64,000 nt of DNA, from positions 31,836-95,835 of the forward strand of contig CAKQPR010000006.1 of NCBI GenBank assembly GCA_934270565.1, read 5' to 3'. The notes under the pieces are model-generated. The model made no database searches. It had not been told where the DNA came from and saw nothing but the letters and a program-made list of their open reading frames with translations. Position 1 is the first letter of the stretch. Each line of letters opens with the position of its first letter. A program made the position numbers and the translations under genes. The DNA is from an uncultured Clostridia bacterium (GTDB lineage Bacteria; Bacillota; Clostridia; Christensenellales; Pumilibacteraceae). Below, one piece after another: positions 44,666-52,833 of this stretch.

Positions 44666-45866
44666 CGATATATCGGCTGTCCGACGCAGTTATTACGCCG
44701 ACCCGCCGATGGCAAGTCGGCTACACCCGTACTTACGAAATAACCTTATAAAACCAAACGTAACGGTACTTTGTCTCTGTCATCTCGAGCGTAGTCGAGA
44801 GATCTCGCGGGAGCGAATACGATAGCAAGTAAACGGTACTGTTATTTTCTGCCGCAGGGGATTTCTCCACTCCGCTCACGGCTTACGCCCTCGCTTCGGT
44901 CGAAATGACGTTAAAAAGTTGCAATTATATAACGATTGTTATGTATTCCGACGGCGAGCCGCCGCCCCGCAAGTATTTTGTCTGTATACGCCAAACTTTT
45001 GGCGGGCGTAACACCGCTTCGGTAGGGCGGGACGCCCTCGTACCGCCGCCAACCATGCGTAACGGTACTTTGTCTCTGTCATCTCGAGCGTAGTCGAGAG
45101 ATCTCGCGGGAGCGAACGGCGAGCCGCCGCAGGCAAGTTTTTGTCTGAAATGTCGTATTCCGCTTCGGTAGGGCGGGACGCCCTCGTACCGCCGCCAAAC
45201 CTTGCGTAACGGTACTTTGTCCCGTCATCTCGAGCGTAGTCGAGAGATCTCGCGGGAGCGAATACGATAGCAAGTAAACGGTACTGTTATTTTCTGCCGC
45301 AGGGGATTTCTCCACTCCGCTCACGGTTTACGCCCTCGCTTCGGTCGAAATGACGTTAAAAAGTTGCGATAGCGGACGTAATACTCGGCACCCTCTGACG
45401 AGGGAGCTGTTTCGAGCGTGAGCGAAGTGAACCGAGTAGCGGTAGGATTGTTTAAATGCAGCTACTATTCGTACAGCACTTTACAATCCCCCACCCACCT
45501 TCGGCGGGAGCCCCTTTGCACAAAGGGGTCTTAATAAGTCCGCTGTCGCGGAATTGCGGGCGGACGAGGAACGCCCCTACCTGCTCTACCTAAAGTAAGT
45601 ACAGGCATCGCCGACTTGCCTACGGCGGCTCGCCGTCGGGCGGACGAGGAACGCCCCTACAAATCGGTCGAATTAACAATATACACCTAACGTATACGAT
45701 GTCATTTCGAGCGTTAGTCGAGAAATCCCCCGCAATAGAAACGAGAACAATCGTACACGAGCAACCCAAACCACTCGTCCGCGCGGGCTCCGCGCCGAGC
45801 AAGGCGAATACGGTCTTAGCGGAACGGCACACCCCCAACCCCGCCTGTGCGAATTCCGCGCCTCGT
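44666..45866. repeat. Large intergenic repeat cluster with an internal tandem duplication
   Basis: About 1.2 kb: R5 (44700-44740), R3 (44775-44820), R2 (44850-44910), R5/R4 (44950-45055), R3 (45075-45115), R5/R4 (45118-45200), R3 (45225-45260), R2 (45295-45355), R4/R5 (45555-45660), R2 (45700-45735). The stretch from the R3 at about 44775 through the R2 at about 44910 recurs almost unchanged at 45225-45365. No gene. Confidence 0.7.
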
Positions 45867-47012
45867 CTAAACTACGCCGTCAACGCTTTCGCCGGTGGTT
45901 GCGGACTGATACATAAGCCAGTAGCCGTCGCCTTCGGGACGGGCGGGGTCGAGCGGCAGCCAACCGCATTTGCCGTCCGTCTCTTCGGGCGGTTCGGGCG
46001 AATACTTCGCTGGCAGACCGTAACATATATAATCCGGCTTATCGCCGATAAGCCCCACGACGTAATACCTGCCGTTGCCCGAATAATCGATACGCACCCA
46101 GCGCGTAAACGGCATCGCTTCTTCGAGGCGCGTTTCGCGCTCGCCCGTCGCGAAAAGCTTTTCGATACTGTCCTTCATCGTCTCGTAAAAAGTCGCTTCT
46201 CTGCCGTCGGGCGGCGGTGCAAAGCCGATTTCGTCGTCGCTCGATTCCATTCGGGCTTTGAGCGCGTTGCCGCGAACGGACGAAACGATCGCTTCTTCGG
46301 CGTTCGGTTCGGGTCGATTGCCGCTCGGAGTAACGTCCGAGCGGGCTTCGACGAACGAGCGCGTAAGATCGGAAAAACTCTGTCCGAGATACGCCGTCCT
46401 TATCCCCCTCACTCTGCCGAAAATTCCGTCTGTTCCGCTCTTCACGGGCTCGCGTTCCTCATCGAGGGCGCTCTCGGTCGGTTTGTCTCCTATCTGCGCG
46501 ATCGCCTCGTCCGTTTTCGGCGCGAGCGTTACGGGCGACGTATAAAAATTGACTTCCGCAACCGCGTTGTCGGCGTACTCGCCTACCGACGGAAATATGT
46601 CCGTGATCCTTTGACGGCGCGTCGAATACGAAAAATCCGTTTGCGTCTGAGCATCAACCGTCTGCGTTTCATCAGTCTTTACCTCCCTTTCTTTGAGCTC
46701 GTGCGGCAGATTGCCCTGCCATAACCTGTGCGGCGAAAGCGTTCCGTACATAAGCGCGCGCCTTCCGTCCGACACTATGAAATGGGCGTTTCCGACGTCG
46801 ATGGAGGGATCGGGCGAAACCGATCCGACCGTGCCGTCGAGATCGTATTCGTATCGCTTGCCGCCGCACACTGCGATAAGTCCGACGCGGTCGGCATTTA
46901 CGCCGTACAGCGCGTAATTCGCTTTGAGTTCGCCGCCGCGGCGCTCGGTTCTGATCGTTCCTTTCGCGCCGTCCGCTCCCGTAAGAATCACCATCTTTTT
47001 CTCGAAAATCAT
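45867..47012 (-). CDS. Conserved hypothetical protein of Clostridia
   Basis: 381 residues, no known function. The N-terminal 110 residues look like a compact beta-rich domain (VILTGADGAKGTIRTERRGG, ALMYGTLSPHRLWQG). A low-complexity middle follows (about 115-290). The C-terminal domain is strongly patterned: WVRIDYSGNGRYYVVGLIGD, then KPDYICYGLPAKYSPEPPE and WLPLDPARPEGDGYWLMYQ. No signal peptide or membrane segment, so a cytoplasmic protein. The ATG follows GGGAGGAGAACT, an excellent site. The two conserved ends joined by a variable linker suggest an adaptor or structural role (inference). Confidence 0.75.
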   Translation of the reverse strand: MIFEKKMVILTGADGAKGTIRTERRGGELKANYALYGVNADRVGLIAVCGGKRYEYDLDGTVGSVSPDPSIDVGNAHFIVSDGRRALMYGTLSPHRLWQGNLPHELKEREVKTDETQTVDAQTQTDFSYSTRRQRITDIFPSVGEYADNAVAEVNFYTSPVTLAPKTDEAIAQIGDKPTESALDEEREPVKSGTDGIFGRVRGIRTAYLGQSFSDLTRSFVEARSDVTPSGNRPEPNAEEAIVSSVRGNALKARMESSDDEIGFAPPPDGREATFYETMKDSIEKLFATGERETRLEEAMPFTRWVRIDYSGNGRYYVVGLIGDKPDYICYGLPAKYSPEPPEETDGKCGWLPLDPARPEGDGYWLMYQSATTGESVDGVV

Positions 47013-47157
47013 AGTTCTCCTCCCGTTACCTTTATATATATGCGAAAATCGGCGGCGTATTGCGAAAAAAGCGGCAAAACGGGCTTTCCGCTTTGTCGCT
47101 TTTATGTTCTTTTATTCGGTTATGTCGCGAAAATCGCGATACGTATCGGGTTTTTCG

Positions 47158-47994
47158 TTACAATTCGATCGTCAGTCCGTCGTAAGCGGCGATCATTCCG
47201 AGCCTTGTGCACTCGGCTTCGCACTCGTCGTAAGTATGGTAGGAATTGTGCGTAAAGTGCGTGCAAATCCACTTTGCGGTCGGCTTGAAAAAACCCGACT
47301 TTTCGAGGACTTTTTTGAGTTGCGCGTTCTCTCCGATCGTCATGTGATAATCGTAAGAATGGTCCTTCATAAATCCCATCGTCACGTCCGCAAGCACGAG
47401 ATCGACGGGTTTTTGCGTGGACAGAAACGCGATGTATTCGTCGGTCGGGTATCCCGAATCGAGCAGATACAACAATCGCTTTTCGCCGTCGTCCACAATA
47501 TAATTGAGCGCCTGCTCGTTCGGCGCATGGCGGGCGGGAAGAACGGTGATTTCGTACTTGCCCGACCTGAACTTTTCGAGCGGACGAACGACGCGGAATT
47601 TTATTCCCTCCTTGATTTCGGGCTCGAATTTGTATTCGGCGTCCATAAGGTCGTAAACGCGTTTTGCGTCCGAGCTCCCGCAGACTTCCACCGTAGGGGT
47701 GTAGTTGTGGGCGTAACAACAGCCGCGCTGATCGAAAAGCGTCGGGTTGAAATGGTCGGAATGCTTGTGCGTCACGAGCAGGGTTTTTATATTGTAAAGC
47801 GGGAGCTTGCCGCTCGCGACGTGATGCCACGCCGTCCACGCTATATCGAACAGAAGATCGTCGCCGACAAGCGTTTGCGAGAGAGAACGGACGTTTCTGC
47901 CGCCCTTTTCGCGCGCCGCTTTGCACGTCGGGCAGTTGCACCAGAGCGCGGGTACAGCTTCCCCGCCGCCGCTTCCGAGTACCGTAACTTTCAT
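47158..47994 (-). CDS. PhnP-like metallo-beta-lactamase-fold hydrolase
   Basis: 278-residue MBL-fold phosphodiesterase-type enzyme. Two-metal motif THKHSDH near residue 76, a structural-zinc cysteine cluster at the N-terminus (Cys19, Cys21, Cys24 in WCNCPTC), HAPNEQALNY, LDSGYPTD and CTHFTHNSY are visible. PhnP cleaves cyclic ribose phosphate in phosphonate breakdown, but no other phn gene is near, so the true substrate is uncertain. Own strong promoter. Confidence 0.88.
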   Translation of the reverse strand: MKVTVLGSGGGEAVPALWCNCPTCKAAREKGGRNVRSLSQTLVGDDLLFDIAWTAWHHVASGKLPLYNIKTLLVTHKHSDHFNPTLFDQRGCCYAHNYTPTVEVCGSSDAKRVYDLMDAEYKFEPEIKEGIKFRVVRPLEKFRSGKYEITVLPARHAPNEQALNYIVDDGEKRLLYLLDSGYPTDEYIAFLSTQKPVDLVLADVTMGFMKDHSYDYHMTIGENAQLKKVLEKSGFFKPTAKWICTHFTHNSYHTYDECEAECTRLGMIAAYDGLTIEL

Positions 47995-48022
47995 TTTATC
48001 GCCTCCGTAAGGTCTTTGCTTA

Positions 48023-48052
48023 ATTATACCACCGCTTCGGGGCGATTGTCAA
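48023..48052 (-). promoter_or_regulatory. Promoter of the PhnP-like gene
   Basis: TTGACA (48047-48052), 18 bp, TATAAT (48023-48028) with TGG extended -10. Confidence 0.82.
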
Positions 48053-48118
48053 CGGTTTTTGCCGTCTCGGGCAACGCCGATTTTGTACTAAGGAACGAAA
48101 ACGCAAACGTTAAGCCTT

Positions 48119-48402
48119 TTATTTCACGCGCAGCACGACTTTGCCGACGTTTTCGAAGCTCCCGAGCACGGCGTGAGCTTCTTCGACTTCGGATATATCG
48201 AAAACCTTGTAAATACTCGGCTTTATCGTGCCGTCCTCGAAGTATTTCCACACGTCGCGCGAGAGGTTTTGGAGTATTTCGTGTTTTCGGTCGTTCGTGC
48301 GGTCGCATGAATTTCGACGATTACTCCGTCGTCGGCGAGGACGGGCTCAGGAACGTCCGTCCACACAAAATTTTTATTCTCGTCTATGAGCATTGCTTTC
48401 AT
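48119..48402 (-). pseudogene. Quinone oxidoreductase (MDR family) remnant with internal deletion
   Basis: Reading from 48402: an intact start behind AAAGGAGACAAAAAT encodes MKAMLIDENKNFVW then TDVPEPVLADDGVIVEIHATA, the N-terminus of NADPH:quinone reductases, and then leaves the family. In another frame the last 45 or so codons encode the family C-terminus (RDVWKYFEDGTIKPSIYKVF, then EEAHAVLGSFENVGKVVLRV, stop at 48119). Roughly 230 codons of the middle, including the nucleotide-binding domain, are missing and the frames do not match. The promoter-proximal part is well preserved, so the deletion looks recent. Confidence 0.85.
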
Positions 48403-48470
48403 ATTTTTGTCTCCTTTCAGTCTTTTATTATCGGAGTTTTACGTTTTTTGTCGATTTTCGGGCGAAAACG

Positions 48471-49472
48471 TTATTTCTCGGCGACGTCGTACCCGCACGC
48501 CGCAAGCGTGTATTTCTGGAGCAGGTATTCGTGATCGTAGTCCGTCCGATCGGGAATTTCGCCGCGGATTTCGCCGACAAATTCGCGCATCATCGGGTCG
48601 TAGCGTTCCTGTTCGGCGATTTCGACCGTGCGGAAACCGTCGCTCCACGGATCGCATTCGCCGTCGTACATTTCTCTGACTTCGAGCTTTTTTTCGATAG
48701 GCGAAACGGAAATCGTTCCCTTCTCGCCGCAGATCGTTAATTCGCGCATACCCCAGCCGTTGACTTCCACGCTCGAAACCTTGACGGTGGCGATACCGTC
48801 GGGGTACGTCATAACCGCAAGCGAAGTGTCCGTAAAGTCTATCCCGCCGTCGCCCGAAACCGTACCGAATGCGGACAGGCTTTGCGGCTCGCCTTTGAGC
48901 CCGAGCACGAGATCTATGAGGTGACAGCCGAAAATGTACATTATGGGCGATTTCACGCCGTAGCTTATAAACTGTTCTTTCTGCCATGCGGGGTGCTTGG
49001 TGCACATTTCGGCGGTAACGTTGTAGATTTTGCCGAGCGCGCCGCTTTTAGCTTTTTCAAACGCGTAACGAATTCCCGCGTTGTAGCGGTACATATACCC
49101 CGTCTGGAAAATCAGGCGCTTTTCGCGGCTGAGGTCCAGAAACTCCTTGTAATCTTTAAGATCCGCGCCGGCGGGTTTGTCCATATGAACGTGCAACCCG
49201 CGTTCCGCGCACCGCTTCGCCGTGGGAACGAGCTCGGGAACGGACGGCTCGACCATTGCCGCGTCAAGCCCCGCCGCGAAAAGCTCGGCTTCAGTCATGA
49301 TTTTTATGTCCGAAAACGTCGCGTGGCAATCCTTGAGCTTGCGGGCGAGCATTTCTTCGTTCGGCTCGCAAAGCCCGACTATTTCGACCCGTTCGTCTCT
49401 TTTCAGCGCGTCTATCGCGGGCGAAGCGTGGTTGTGCCCTATCCCGAATATGCCTATTCTCGTCTTTTTCAT
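48471..49472 (-). CDS. Gfo/Idh/MocA family oxidoreductase
   Basis: NAD(P)-dependent oxidoreductase of 333 residues acting on sugars or inositols. The Rossmann start KKTRIGIFGIGHNHASPAID, the catalytic lysine in HMDKPAG (about residue 98) and the histidine-containing IFGCHLIDLVLG are present. No signal peptide. Ribosome site AAGGAGAAAAGAT. Lies 68 bp upstream of the reductase remnant. Substrate not predictable. Confidence 0.9.
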   Translation of the reverse strand: MKKTRIGIFGIGHNHASPAIDALKRDERVEIVGLCEPNEEMLARKLKDCHATFSDIKIMTEAELFAAGLDAAMVEPSVPELVPTAKRCAERGLHVHMDKPAGADLKDYKEFLDLSREKRLIFQTGYMYRYNAGIRYAFEKAKSGALGKIYNVTAEMCTKHPAWQKEQFISYGVKSPIMYIFGCHLIDLVLGLKGEPQSLSAFGTVSGDGGIDFTDTSLAVMTYPDGIATVKVSSVEVNGWGMRELTICGEKGTISVSPIEKKLEVREMYDGECDPWSDGFRTVEIAEQERYDPMMREFVGEIRGEIPDRTDYDHEYLLQKYTLAACGYDVAEK

Positions 49473-49792
49473 ATCTTTTCTCCTTTTCGTGCTATTTGTT
49501 CGTGCGTGGCGATGAGCCGCCGCGGGCGGGTGTTTGGAATGTACCGTTCAGCTACGATCGTATTCGCTCCCACGAGATCTCTCGACTTCGCTCGAGATGA
49601 CGGAGCAAAATACCGTTCCGCTTTGTATTATAATGTTATTATGTAAGTGCGGGCATCGCCGACTTGCCCACAGGGGTTCCCTGTCGGCGGGACGAGGGCG
49701 TCCCGCCCTACCGAGGCGGTGTTACGCCCGCCAAGAATTTGTCGTACACAGGCAAAATACCCGCGGGCGGACGAGGAACGCACCTACCTTAT

Positions 49793-50027
49793 AAGGCTTC
49801 CCCTTGGGGGGAAGCTGTCGCGTTGCGACTGATGAGGGGTTGTTTTATACGTTACGTTTTGTATTAACCCGACCCCTCATTCGTCACTCGGATCGCTACG
49901 CTCACACTCGTGCCACCTCCCGGCTCGTAGCATAGCTACTTCGCCGCTTTGGCTAAAAACAGTCACCTGTGGACTGTTTTTACGGTGCTTCGCACCGCCG
50001 CGTCGCGCCCCCTCGGGGGAAGGCTTT
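49793..50027 (+). repeat. R1 palindromic repeat, long form
   Basis: Complete copy with the internal hairpin segment; right arm reads CCCCCTCGGGGGAAGGCTTT. Confidence 0.75.
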
Positions 50028-50160
50028 AGCGGTTGTCCACCCCTACCACACTCTATCAACCGTTATATTTGTCGCTTTTTAATGTCATTTCGACCGAAGC
50101 GTTAGCGGAGCGGAGAAATCCCCCGCGGAAGTCACCCGATAACACCTCTCCTACAACTAT

Positions 50161-50405
50161 TTTCGACCTTTAAAGCGTTGCGGGGTCCGGGACACAGCCG
50201 CAAGGCGGTGAGCCACCGCGGGCGAGTATAGAGATCTCGTTCTCTATATTAGTTCGTTATATGCACTACCCAAATACTTGCCACAGGGGTTCCCTGCCGG
50301 CGTCTTTTTGGTTCTTTTTCTTCGCCTGAAAAAGAACATTTATATTTCCTTTTCTTTTCTAAAGAAAATATTTGTTACTATTATTAAAGTAAATCATAAC
50401 GATAG
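50161..50405 (+). repeat. R6 composite repeat
   Basis: Same block order as at 27049-27299, with minor changes (CACTACCCAAATACTTGCC, AAATCATAACGATAGCG). Confidence 0.65.
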
Positions 50406-50773
50406 CGCGTTTTCTCCGCCTGAAAAAAGTAAAAATACAGTTACCTTTCTTTCTTAAAGAAAAACTTTCTCTTTGTTTCTTTCCAAAAGAAAAGGTTTGC
50501 GGGCGGACGAGGGCGTCCGCCCCTACCGCGCTCTGCCAAAAGTAAGTACGGGCATCGCCGACTTGCCTACGGCGGCTCGCCGTTTTGTTACTATTCTAAA
50601 AGTAAGCCATAGTGGCAGCGCATACTTGCCCGCAGGGGCATCCCTGCCCATAGCGGCAGCGACCTTTTTAATTATATCCCTGTTCGGACCGAAAGTAAAT
50701 GTCTCTGTTGGTAGTTTTATCTTAAATGATACCGAAAATATACGTAAAGTCATAATATCGAGGCGTTTTTCTC

Positions 50774-50802
50774 TTGATTATTTGTCGCAAATGCTATACA
50801 AT
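50774..50802 (+). promoter_or_regulatory. Promoter of the second AraC gene, implying a leaderless transcript
   Basis: TTGATT (50774-50779), 17 bp, TACAAT (50797-50802); the ATG follows 9 nt later with no ribosome site. Confidence 0.65.
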
Positions 50803-50811
50803 AATACTATT

Positions 50812-51609
50812 ATGAACGACTACGACGTTTCGGAAATCATACTCAGGCGGATCGTTGCCGTAAACACCGTTCAGCTCGGCGGCGGCAAAGTTTTTTCGCG
50901 CACGCTTCGCCCCGCATATGCGCTCGCAATGAAGATCGCAGGCAGAACGGTTTATACTTCAGGCGGGAGACAATACGTTTCCGACCCGACGCATATGGTT
51001 ATGCTCGGCAAATCCTCGGATTACCGTTTGCGTGTGGAAGAAAAAGGCAAGTGCATAATGATAGAATTCGACGCGGAAACGGACGAAACCGAGCCGCTGT
51101 TTGCCGAATTCCCGCTCGACGAAACGGCTTCGCGCGAAGTGGCGGCGCTTTTTCTGTCGGCGGCTAACGTCTGGGATATGAAAAAGGACAATTACGCGCT
51201 CAAATGCAAGGCGATTTTCTACAAAATCCTCGATAAAGTCACCGCGCACAAAAAGCAGGAATACCTTCCGAGCAGTTACAGGCGTTTGCTCGACCCCGTG
51301 GTCGATTATATCCGCGCGAACTACGGTAACCGCGAGATCACCAACGAATCGCTCGCCGCGATCGCCGGCACGAGCACCGTTTATTTCCGCAAAATCTTCA
51401 CGAAAGCGTTCGGCGTTCCGCCCATAAAATACCTGCGCTCGGTGCGAATAAAAAAAGCGACCGAGCTCCTGATCGGCGACGTCGCTTCGGTGAGCGAAAT
51501 CGCCGAAGCGACGGGGTTCGGGTCGCTGTATAATTTCAGTAAGACGTTCAAGCTCGAAACGGGTGTTTCGCCGCGCGAATATGCCGCCGCTTACTCCGCG
51601 CGCAAGTAG
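50812..51609 (+). CDS. AraC-family transcriptional regulator
   Basis: 265 residues. The N-terminal ligand domain is beta-rich (VQLGGGKVFSRTLRPAYALAM, MLGKSSDYRLRVEEKGKCIM). The C-terminal AraC domain holds two helix-turn-helix units (ITNESLAAIAGTSTVYFRKI and VSEIAEATGFGSLYNFSKTF). The upstream frame is repeat-encoded; the ATG at 50812 is the first residue consistent with the family and lies 9 nt after a -10 box. The target is unknown: neighbours are a flavodoxin-like fragment and, beyond repeats, the GH10 gene. Confidence 0.9.
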   Translation: MNDYDVSEIILRRIVAVNTVQLGGGKVFSRTLRPAYALAMKIAGRTVYTSGGRQYVSDPTHMVMLGKSSDYRLRVEEKGKCIMIEFDAETDETEPLFAEFPLDETASREVAALFLSAANVWDMKKDNYALKCKAIFYKILDKVTAHKKQEYLPSSYRRLLDPVVDYIRANYGNREITNESLAAIAGTSTVYFRKIFTKAFGVPPIKYLRSVRIKKATELLIGDVASVSEIAEATGFGSLYNFSKTFKLETGVSPREYAAAYSARK

Positions 51610-51625
51610 CGATTTTATTCGGGCT

Positions 51626-51985
51626 TTATTCGGATATGACTTTAAACTTGCCTTTGCGGCAACGGATACTGCGGACGGAGCCGCGTTTTACGCCGAGGAG
51701 CGAATCCATTTCGTCCGCGGCGTTTTCGTATCTGCCGTTCGTGTGATGAACGAGAACATAATCGACCGACTTTATCTGTCCCGAAGCCGCGCGGCAGAAC
51801 GCTCTGACGGGCGAAGCGAGCGCGAACACCCATATCGGCGAGCAGATCGTAACTTTGTCGTAAGCCGTAAGGTCGATATTTATCGGCTCGATCGGCATCA
51901 TTATCGCGCCGCCGACCGCGCCCAGTCCTATAAATAACGTCCAGAATATAAGCGCGCGTCGCGCCGCGCCGTACCTCGATTTCAT
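51626..51985 (-). CDS. Membrane-anchored flavodoxin-like short protein
   Basis: 119 residues. An N-terminal hydrophobic helix (LIFWTLFIGLGAVGGAIMM) precedes DLTAYDKVTICSPIWVFALA and SPVRAFCRAA, then VDYVLVHHTNGRYENAADEM. These match the second half of flavodoxins (DLSPYD..IIGTPVWAG..PVRTF). The FMN phosphate-binding loop that should open the fold is absent, so this is either a truncated flavodoxin or a specialised small membrane protein. Ribosome site GGAGGG is good and the promoter is near consensus, so it is probably expressed. Confidence 0.65.
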   Translation of the reverse strand: MKSRYGAARRALIFWTLFIGLGAVGGAIMMPIEPINIDLTAYDKVTICSPIWVFALASPVRAFCRAASGQIKSVDYVLVHHTNGRYENAADEMDSLLGVKRGSVRSIRCRKGKFKVISE

Positions 51986-52026
51986 TTTTGCCGCCCTCCG
52001 CTGTTTGTTGCCGTTTTTTCTGTTAC

Positions 52027-52055
52027 ATTATACGCTTTTACCCCGCGTTTGTCAA
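52027..52055 (-). promoter_or_regulatory. Promoter of the flavodoxin-like gene
   Basis: TTGACA (52050-52055), 17 bp, TATAAT (52027-52032). Confidence 0.82.
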
Positions 52056-52462
52056 GAGCGATGAGCCATCGCGGGCAAATCGGCGATGCCTGTACTTACA
52101 ATAAAAACATTATAAAGTAATACGGAACGGTACTTCGCCTCGTCATCTCGAGCGTAGTCGAGAGATCTCGCGGGAGCGAACACGATCTTAGCGGAACGGT
52201 ACGCTTCAAATACCTGCCCGCAGGGGTTCCCTGTCGGCGGTCCGAGGGCGAACCGCCCTACCGTCGGCAGAGCCGACAAATAAGGTCGAAAATGTAGTAA
52301 CAGTAGCGCTATCGGCGGACTTCCGCAGGGGATTTCTCCACTCCGTTCGGGCGTCGCCCTCTCTTCGGTCGAAATGACATTAAAAAGCGGCAAATGCAAC
52401 GTTTGATAAACGTGGTAGGGGCGTTCCTCGTCCGCCCACAATTCCGCGTAAGCGAACAGCTC

Positions 52463-52603
52463 AAGGCTTCCCCTTGGGGACCTGTCGCGTAGCGACTGAT
52501 GAGGGGTTGTCTTTTACGTTACGTTTGTAATAACCCGACCCCTCATCCGTCTTGCCTCCGCTATCGTTTCGGCAATCCACCTTCCCCCAAGGGGGAAGGC
52601 TTT
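52463..52603 (+). repeat. R1 palindromic repeat, short form
   Basis: Complete copy without insert; starts AAGGCTTCCCCTTGGGGACC. Confidence 0.75.
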
Positions 52604-52656
52604 AAATAGCAGTGGCGCTCGTCGTCCACCCACAATTCCGCGTAAGCGGACAGCTC

Positions 52657-52728
52657 AAGGCTTCCCCTTGGGGACCTGTCGCGTAGCGACTGATGAGGGG
52701 TTGTCTTTTACGTTGCGTTTGTTAAACC
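52657..52728 (+). repeat. R1 repeat, left half only
   Basis: Repeats the left arm through GAGGGGTTGTCTTTTACG, then stops. The preceding segment TTCCGCGTAAGCG.ACAGCTC is also duplicated from 52443, so a segment of about 190 bp was tandemly duplicated and cut short. Confidence 0.65.
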
Positions 52729-52833
52729 CGTGGCTGATCGGACAACGATAGAAGCCCCCTTACGCAAGGAGGCTCTTATAAACTCGTTATGCCATCTATT
52801 TACCTTATGCAATCGCGGCTTATGCAATCGTTC

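Larger units (their letters stand above)
49473..50773. repeat. Large intergenic repeat cluster
   Basis: About 1.3 kb: R3 (49555-49605), R5/R4 (49645-49710, 49765-49785), long R1 (49793-50027), R2 (50080-50135), R6 composite (50161-50405), a second R6 tail (50405-50490), R4/R5 (50498-50585), R6 tail (50595-50670). The open frame through this stretch into the AraC gene is repeat-encoded. Confidence 0.7.
52056..52833. repeat. Intergenic repeat cluster
   Basis: About 780 bp: R5 (52060-52100), R3 (52140-52185), R5/R4 (52215-52265), R2 (52325-52385), R4 (52415-52440), short R1 (52463-52603), and a left-half R1 (52657-52728) that repeats the sequence leading into the preceding copy. No gene. Confidence 0.7.
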
